DNA of 64,000 bases from Caldicellulosiruptor hydrothermalis 108 (GTDB lineage: Bacteria; Bacillota; Thermoanaerobacteria; Caldicellulosiruptorales; Caldicellulosiruptoraceae), in NCBI RefSeq assembly GCF_000166355.1, contig NC_014652.1, positions 2,652,501 through 2,716,500 on the forward strand, written 5' to 3'. Numbering within the stretch: position 1 is the first letter of the stretch; each line of letters begins with the position of its first letter. Shown here in pieces: positions 59,658 through 64,000 of the stretch. The translations under genes and the position numbers were made by a program. Below the pieces are notes generated by a model, which saw only the letters and a list, made by a program, of their open reading frames with translations, had not been told where the DNA came from and ran no database searches.

Positions 59658-59765
59658 CAAAAGGCTGTCTGCAGTTTTCGCAGGCAGCCTGGCGACCATA
59701 GGGGAGGTAAACTTCCCACGATAGGCCCATGGCTTTGCGCCCCAGGTTTCCCTGTGTTTGCCCTT
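59658..59765 (-). ncRNA. Class I cyclic di-GMP riboswitch (GEMM-I) with terminator
   Basis: On the minus strand the aptamer reads GGGCAAACACAGGGAAACCT, GGGGCGCAAAGCCATGGGCC, then a second hairpin and TATGGTCGCCAGGCTGCC. It shows the GEMM-I landmarks: AAACC with a GAAA tetraloop stem, GCGCAAAGCCA, GGCC/GG..GCC pairing and the closing stem with GGCTGCC. Directly after it GGCTGCCTGC pairs with GCAGACAGCC and TTTT follows, overlapping the closing stem: a terminator platform. The next DNA on this strand is antisense to the gene at 59112-59657. Confidence 0.85.
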
Positions 59766-59847
59766 TTCAGGAATTCGCTTTGTGTTCAATACAATTTAAT
59801 TTTATTCCATATTTACAACATAAAACAATCTAATTTTTAAAACTCTG

Positions 59848-60660
59848 CTACTGTCTTTTAGGCTCCCATAGATATTCAACTGATGGTTTTTTAGAAACAG
59901 GCTGGGGGTATAAGCACATGAGCTGTTTGATTTCTTTATCTATGCAGCAGCTTACCTTTAACCCAAGCTCTTTTGCCTTTTCATATGTTATTGGAAAATC
60001 ATGTGTGTATTTGCCCTCAACAAGCTCTTTTGCTATGTTCTGAGCAACATCGTCTGGGTAGTTGCCAGATAGAAGCTCTAAAACCACTTCTTTTGTTTGT
60101 TTTATAGCTTTTTTGGCAATGTCTGCTAATATCAATGTTTTGTCATCAATCTCATTGAGCGTTTTTTGCTTTACAACCTCCAAGATAGACACTGCTGGAA
60201 ATTCGCCAATCTGAGGGTCAACAGGACCTAAAACTGCATCCTCTGACATTACAATCTCATCTGCAGCAAGTGCAATGAGCGTCCCACCTGACATTGCATA
60301 GTGCGGAACATGAACTGTGACTTTGCCTTTGTGGCGTTTTATCGCTCTCGCAATCTGGGTTGATGCTAAAACAAGCCCGCCCGGTGTGTGAAGAATTATA
60401 TCAAGCGGGATTGATGGGTCAGTCATATTGATTGCCCTGATTACTTCCTCTGAGTCGTTTATGTCAATGTATTTGTATATTGGAAAGCCTAAAAAGCTCA
60501 TAGTTTCTTGCCTGTGAACAAGTAGTATCACCCTTGAACCTCTTTTTTTCTCTATTTTAGCAATGAGCTTCTGCCTTGCAGACTCAAGCATCCTTTGTTT
60601 CATAACAGGCTGAAGAGAACTTGCTATGATGAAAAATATAAGCAAATCCCAAAAGCTCAT
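59848..60660 (-). CDS. SDH/ClpP-fold serine protease, membrane-anchored (DUF114/SppA-like)
   Basis: The 270-residue protein has an N-terminal hydrophobic segment (FWDLLIFFIIASSLQ), then the ClpP-like fold: LDIILHTPGGLVLASTQIARAIKRHKG, VPHYAMSGGTLIALAADEIVMSEDAVLGPVDPQIG. The Ser of MSGGT is the nucleophile. HTPGG and the DPQIG segment are family hallmarks of SDH-type and signal-peptide-peptidase-like enzymes. It probably cleaves membrane-associated peptides. ATG at 60660 is about 10 bases from AAGGAGA. It is 18 bases behind a rhomboid protease gene, so two membrane proteolysis genes form an operon. Confidence 0.85.
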   Translation of the reverse strand: MSFWDLLIFFIIASSLQPVMKQRMLESARQKLIAKIEKKRGSRVILLVHRQETMSFLGFPIYKYIDINDSEEVIRAINMTDPSIPLDIILHTPGGLVLASTQIARAIKRHKGKVTVHVPHYAMSGGTLIALAADEIVMSEDAVLGPVDPQIGEFPAVSILEVVKQKTLNEIDDKTLILADIAKKAIKQTKEVVLELLSGNYPDDVAQNIAKELVEGKYTHDFPITYEKAKELGLKVSCCIDKEIKQLMCLYPQPVSKKPSVEYLWEPKRQ

Positions 60661-60686
60661 GTCATGCACTCTCCTTCTTAAGAATT

Positions 60687-61415
60687 TTAATAATATCTGT
60701 AATAAAAGATTTCATCATCGAAAAAATTATTGTATCTGCGGTACTTCTTTTTGAAGAAATTAACTGTAAGTGCGCCAAACACAAATCCACCAATGTGAGC
60801 CCACCAAGCAATTCCACTTCCAAACACAGGTCCAAACAGCTCTAAAATCCCAGATGATACCTGCGACAAAAACCACAAACCAAGATAAAATACCGCTGGA
60901 ATGTTTACAAAAAGAGGAATAAACCCAATCGGTATGAGTGTAACAATACTTGAAAGTGGGAACATTAGAAAGTATGCACCCATCACACCTGCGATTGCAC
61001 CGGATGCTCCAACAACCGCAACAAGAGAGTGTGCATTGAAAAACCAGTGAGTATAAGCTGCAGCAAATCCGCTAAGAAGATAGAAGATTAAAAACTTAAA
61101 GTGTCCAACTCTGTCTTCAACATTGTCGCCAAACAGCCAGAGCGACCACATGTTGGATATAAGGTGCATCCAACTTCCGTGCATGAACATCGAACATATT
61201 ATTGGCCATATGGAATAGATAATTCCTGTTATAAGTCCATTAGACAGCGCCCTTGAAAATTTTTCTGGAATAAATCCATATCTGTAAACAAGCTCCTGCG
61301 TCGCTTCAGGCGGAATGGATACCTGAAATAAAAAAACAAGAACGTTTATAATGATTATAAACCACGTCATAAAAGGCTTTTCTCTGCTTGGAATTGTATC
61401 TTTTAGTGGAATCAA
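60687..61415 (-). CDS. Rhomboid-family intramembrane serine protease
   Basis: The 242-residue membrane protein has about six membrane segments. It shows the rhomboid marks SMFMHGSWMHLISNMWSLWLFGDNVED (the H-x-x-x-N pair), the nucleophile in VVGASGAIAGVMGAYFL (G-x-S-G) and the partner His in AWWAHIGGFVFGAL. It cuts membrane helices of substrate proteins. TTG at 61415 follows GGGAGG. It heads the operon with the SDH-type protease. Confidence 0.92.
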   Translation of the reverse strand: MIPLKDTIPSREKPFMTWFIIIINVLVFLFQVSIPPEATQELVYRYGFIPEKFSRALSNGLITGIIYSIWPIICSMFMHGSWMHLISNMWSLWLFGDNVEDRVGHFKFLIFYLLSGFAAAYTHWFFNAHSLVAVVGASGAIAGVMGAYFLMFPLSSIVTLIPIGFIPLFVNIPAVFYLGLWFLSQVSSGILELFGPVFGSGIAWWAHIGGFVFGALTVNFFKKKYRRYNNFFDDEIFYYRYY

Positions 61416-61512
61416 TCTTTTTGCCTCCCTTTTTATAAAGTTGATTTTGTTTGAGTATTCATATTTTTAATACCCATCTTTTGTATTGTTTATTCCTATT
61501 CAGAACTCATAT

Positions 61513-61558
61513 AAAAAACAAAAGCTGCAGAGAAAACATTTCAGTTTTCTGCAGCTTA
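61513..61558 (-). terminator. Terminator of the type III-B (cmr) operon
   Basis: AAGCTGCAGAAAAC pairs with GTTTTCTCTGCAGCTT with a small bulge on the minus strand and is followed by TTGTTTTTT. Confidence 0.85.
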
Positions 61559-61588
61559 AAAGCATTTTATCACTATCCACTGCTTATC

Positions 61589-62503
61589 TTATGGTTTCAG
61601 CATCCCCTTATATAAGAAATAGTTTCCTAAATAATTATAATCTCCATTTTTTGATTGCATGTTACTTACAATTTTACTACCTATGTTTATATAATAACTT
61701 GCTCTTGAAACTTCAGATATATTTTTTGAAAAGTCAAACTCGGCAATAAGTTTAATCTCGCCTTCAAAACATTCTTGTCCAGAAAATTTTACATACTGTT
61801 TCAAAGGACTTTCTAAAGCAATATTTGCTCTCCCATCTTGTTTTATATTCCAGGAATTTAAATCCTCTTCTTTTTTAATCTCCTGAACATCAAATAACTC
61901 TAACTTGCCATATCCATACTTAATATCTCCACCAACAAAAAGTGTCGAAAAATATCTTTTTAAAAGGTCTTCATTGTACTCTTCTTTGTCTTCAAATCCT
62001 ATAAGTCCAATCCAGTAAAGTGAACAATTATCTATCTTAGATTTTGGAAGAATAAACTCAAATTCATGAAGACTTTCGTCTTTTGCCTTTCTGTTTACAG
62101 GTTCTACTGCAGTTGAAACAATAACATCAACAAATTCAAATCTAAATTCATCAAGGCTAACAAAATTGTTATTATCTTCATCAAATTCCGATATGGGAAC
62201 CTCTACAAAACCAAATTCACCTTTTTCGTATTTCGGAAACAGACATTTTAAGCTACTTAAAATTTGATTTTTATCTTCATTTTTGCTACATGCTTTTGCA
62301 GGATAGAAGTTTGTAATCTTTGTAAAGAACTCTTTGCTCTTTTCAATATCTTTAAACTTATTGAACCTAAGATAAGTATTTGTTAATGCTCCCCACATTG
62401 TCCAACCGGGAATAAAGGCTGCAGTTTCGTTTACAACTCCCCATATAAAAGAACCAATGTGAATTGGCTGAGCTTGTGAAAAAATTAGTCTATACCATTT
62501 CAT
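61589..62503 (-). CDS. RAMP-superfamily subunit of the type III-B (Cmr) locus
   Basis: The 304-residue protein begins MKWYRLIFSQAQPIHIGSFI, then WGVVNETAAFIPGWTMWGAL and TNTYLRF, like the first strand and the P-G-x-x-x-x-G-A helix of Csm5/Cmr1/Cmr6/Csx10-type RAMPs. It has a glycine-rich loop VGGDIKYGYGKLELFD in the middle. It overlaps cmr5 by four bases and ends the operon. Position after cmr4 and cmr5 fits Cmr6 or Cmr1; the sequence alone does not separate them. It should contact the 3' side of the crRNA complex. Confidence 0.75.
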   Translation of the reverse strand: MKWYRLIFSQAQPIHIGSFIWGVVNETAAFIPGWTMWGALTNTYLRFNKFKDIEKSKEFFTKITNFYPAKACSKNEDKNQILSSLKCLFPKYEKGEFGFVEVPISEFDEDNNNFVSLDEFRFEFVDVIVSTAVEPVNRKAKDESLHEFEFILPKSKIDNCSLYWIGLIGFEDKEEYNEDLLKRYFSTLFVGGDIKYGYGKLELFDVQEIKKEEDLNSWNIKQDGRANIALESPLKQYVKFSGQECFEGEIKLIAEFDFSKNISEVSRASYYINIGSKIVSNMQSKNGDYNYLGNYFLYKGMLKP

Positions 62504-63051
62504 TTTGAATCCTCCATAGCTTTTGCATGGTAGCGGGCATAGATAAGAATTTTTTCAAATAGTTCTTTGAAGAAAAGTAAGTTCTCTAAATTATTGGCCA
62601 AGTCTAAAAAATATTGGTTTATTTTTTCCTTTATTTCTTCTTCCTTCTTTAATTTTTCTTTCTCTTTCTGGCGCTTTTCCTCTGCTTTTTTATTTCTTTC
62701 GTCTCCTTGTAATTGTTCCAAATCATTCTGTAGGTTATTTATCTCATTTGCAAGGCTATTTATTTCCTCTGTTAACTCTGAGACTTTTTCCAAACTACCA
62801 TTTTTTATATAATTGCTAACTTTCTCAATTTTGCTTGATAATTTAATAATTTTCGGTACCTCTACTCCAGTTTTATGATTTCTATTACTACCTTTCAGCT
62901 TATCTAACGCATATACCCACATTGCATAAACCCCGTCGTTGCAAAGAACACCCAAAAGCTTGTTTATTTCATTCTCATCTAATATCTTCTCATTTACAAG
63001 CTCAAAAGCTATTTTATTTATTGTGTGTTCTAACATATAATCTTCGCTCAT
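62500..63051 (-). CDS. cmr5: Type III-B small subunit Cmr5, with a coiled-coil extension
   Basis: The 183-residue helical protein contains YMLEHTINKIAFELVNEKIL, LLGVLCNDGVYAMWVYALDKLKG (shared by Cmr5), then a coiled-coil-like stretch of about 80 residues rich in Glu, Lys and Asn (about 85-155), and ends FFKELFEKILIYARYHAKAMEDSK. Usual Cmr5 proteins have about 120-150 residues. It overlaps cmr4 and the next RAMP gene by ATGA each. ATG 63051 follows GGAGGTGA. Confidence 0.7.
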   Translation of the reverse strand: MSEDYMLEHTINKIAFELVNEKILDENEINKLLGVLCNDGVYAMWVYALDKLKGSNRNHKTGVEVPKIIKLSSKIEKVSNYIKNGSLEKVSELTEEINSLANEINNLQNDLEQLQGDERNKKAEEKRQKEKEKLKKEEEIKEKINQYFLDLANNLENLLFFKELFEKILIYARYHAKAMEDSK

Positions 63052-64000
63052 CTTTGTTCACCTCCAGAAACAGTTTTACTATCTTCTGTAGATTGGATGC
63101 TTGTATTTTTATCATCCTCTGTTTCTTTTCTTTTGAGCTCTAATTTTAATCTTCCAAAACCTCTTGTGGTCATACCACCTATACCTAATGTCTCAAAAAA
63201 GTGTTTAGATTCACTGAGGGCCTCTATTAGGGCACATGATGAAGGTAATTCACCTGCTTTTGATTCCAGTTCCGCAAAAGCTGATTTATCAAATATTCTT
63301 AGATCTCCGTAGAATATAGTTCCTCTTGGTATAGCTTCAGAAGTAAACAGCGCTCCCTCTTTTGCTGCCCCTGTTATTGGATTTATTGAGACAGATGTTC
63401 TTACTTCAAGATTAGAGTTTACAATTTGAGAAAATAACTTTTCAGGTACTATTACAACATTTTCTGGTTTCAATTCAAAATTTTCAAATTTCACTTTCTC
63501 TAAATCAATTGAAAAGCTTTCTCTTGTGCATGGAAGATACATCCATCCAAGATTTATATACTCTTTTTCACTTTTTTCAGCTTGCGCTTCTTTTTCTTCA
63601 TTTTGTATCAAAACTCTAAAAAATTGCTGACCACTTGATTGTGACTGGTCACTTGCATTATCACCTAGCTTCTTAAATAGACCAGCACACTTTAAAACTT
63701 CTTCTGTTGTTATCCATTTTGTTCCATAAAGAGTAAATACAGGGAAGAATAAAATGTGCAAATCACTAAAATATATCATGCCCTGCCAGCTGAAATCTTT
63801 TTTTGAAAATCCGAATCCTTTGCAAACAATGCAGTGTCCACAGTGCCCTGTTTTACCTTCTTTATCTTCAGTATATGGTGAATTTGACAATTCTTCTTGT
63901 GGTGTATTATCCTGCCCTGCACATGTAATTTTTGCTACAACGTTGCCATTAAATGAATACCAACCAGTCAAGCTATTCCATTCGTTAGAATTCTTTTCAA
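63048..64000 (-). CDS. cmr4: Type III-B backbone subunit Cmr4, 5' end beyond the window
   Basis: The frame is open to the right edge, so the N-terminus (with the first RAMP strand) is outside; the TTG at 63971 is not the real start. Visible are a zinc-type Cys cluster (HCGHCIVCKGFGF), SWQGMIYFSDLHILFFPVFTLYGTKWITT, which is typical of Cmr4 (new strand, then F-x-D-x-x-x-x-F-P-V), and ETLGIGGMTTRGFGRLKLEL, the glycine-rich loop. Cmr4 copies form the backbone and cut target RNA. A Ser/Thr/Lys-rich tail ends the protein. Further cmr genes are expected to the right. Confidence 0.85.
   Translation of the reverse strand, partial: EKNSNEWNSLTGWYSFNGNVVAKITCAGQDNTPQEELSNSPYTEDKEGKTGHCGHCIVCKGFGFSKKDFSWQGMIYFSDLHILFFPVFTLYGTKWITTEEVLKCAGLFKKLGDNASDQSQSSGQQFFRVLIQNEEKEAQAEKSEKEYINLGWMYLPCTRESFSIDLEKVKFENFELKPENVVIVPEKLFSQIVNSNLEVRTSVSINPITGAAKEGALFTSEAIPRGTIFYGDLRIFDKSAFAELESKAGELPSSCALIEALSESKHFFETLGIGGMTTRGFGRLKLELKRKETEDDKNTSIQSTEDSKTVSGGEQR

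Noticed and set aside
1-64000. tRNA or rRNA genes
   Set aside because: No cloverleaf with TTC and CCA-type ends and no rRNA-like GC-rich blocks were noticed on either strand.

Overview
The window looks like chromosomal DNA of an AT-rich, anaerobic, thermophilic Firmicute, most probably Caldicellulosiruptor or a close relative. This is an inference. It rests on low GC, strong AGGAGG-type ribosome binding sites, TTGACA/TATAAT promoters, an [FeFe]-hydrogenase maturase gene (hydE), a Thermoanaerobacter-type preQ1 riboswitch on queF, and 30-nt CRISPR repeats beginning GTTTGTAGCC and ending GGGGATTGAAAC. No rRNA or tRNA gene was found.

Layout. (1) 1-15.4 kb is mostly housekeeping DNA with much decay. 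It holds the end of an FtsX-type permease, a decayed second copy of a permease/AraC pair, a broken PIN toxin, a response regulator with a large internal deletion, a hicBA pair whose hicA is frameshifted, an ArsR-permease-thioredoxin operon, AraC, preQ1-queF, Uma2, an MFS exporter, hydE and a class A PBP. (2) 15.6-24.3 kb is CRISPR array 1. Its repeats are separated by foreign DNA of 7.4 kb and 0.65 kb, and genes stop exactly at the repeats. The 7.4-kb segment carries large secreted proteins, one with a transglutaminase core, and an IS with a readable 9-bp target duplication. (3) 25-33.2 kb is a complete type I-B operon, cas8b-cas7-cas5-cas3-cas4-cas1-cas2, on the minus strand, divergent from array 2 (21 repeats, 33.6-34.9 kb). 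(4) 35-43.2 kb holds an Rpn/PD-(D/E)XK gene, a CARF-RelE (Cami1-like) protein, a DUF234-type ATPase and a HerA-NurA pair. (5) 43.6-50.5 kb is a type III-A operon (cas10-csm2-csm3-csm4-csm5-cas6-like). (6) 50.7-58 kb holds a second DUF234-type ATPase, array 3, a Csx1 (CARF-HEPN) ribonuclease, a DUF1848 protein, and array 4, which encloses 495 bp of phage-like DNA including the start of a recA-like gene. (7) 57.7-64 kb holds small unknown genes, a class I c-di-GMP riboswitch with no sense-strand target, an SDH/ClpP-fold protease, a rhomboid protease, and the end of a type III-B (cmr) operon that runs off the right edge.

How it fits together. Three interference modules (I-B, III-A, III-B) can plausibly share crRNAs from one repeat family, with four related leaders. 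Cas1, Cas2 and Cas4 are supplied only by the I-B operon. The cyclase Cas10 would feed cyclic oligoadenylate to the CARF effectors (Csx1 and the CARF-RelE protein). A motif with core AACTTCGCAT lies upstream, in sense orientation, of the I-B operon, the III-A operon and two transcription units of unknown function, which suggests shared control.

Limits. All family calls come from reading motifs and gene order; no searches were run. Start codons were chosen from ribosome binding sites and differ in places from the longest open frame.
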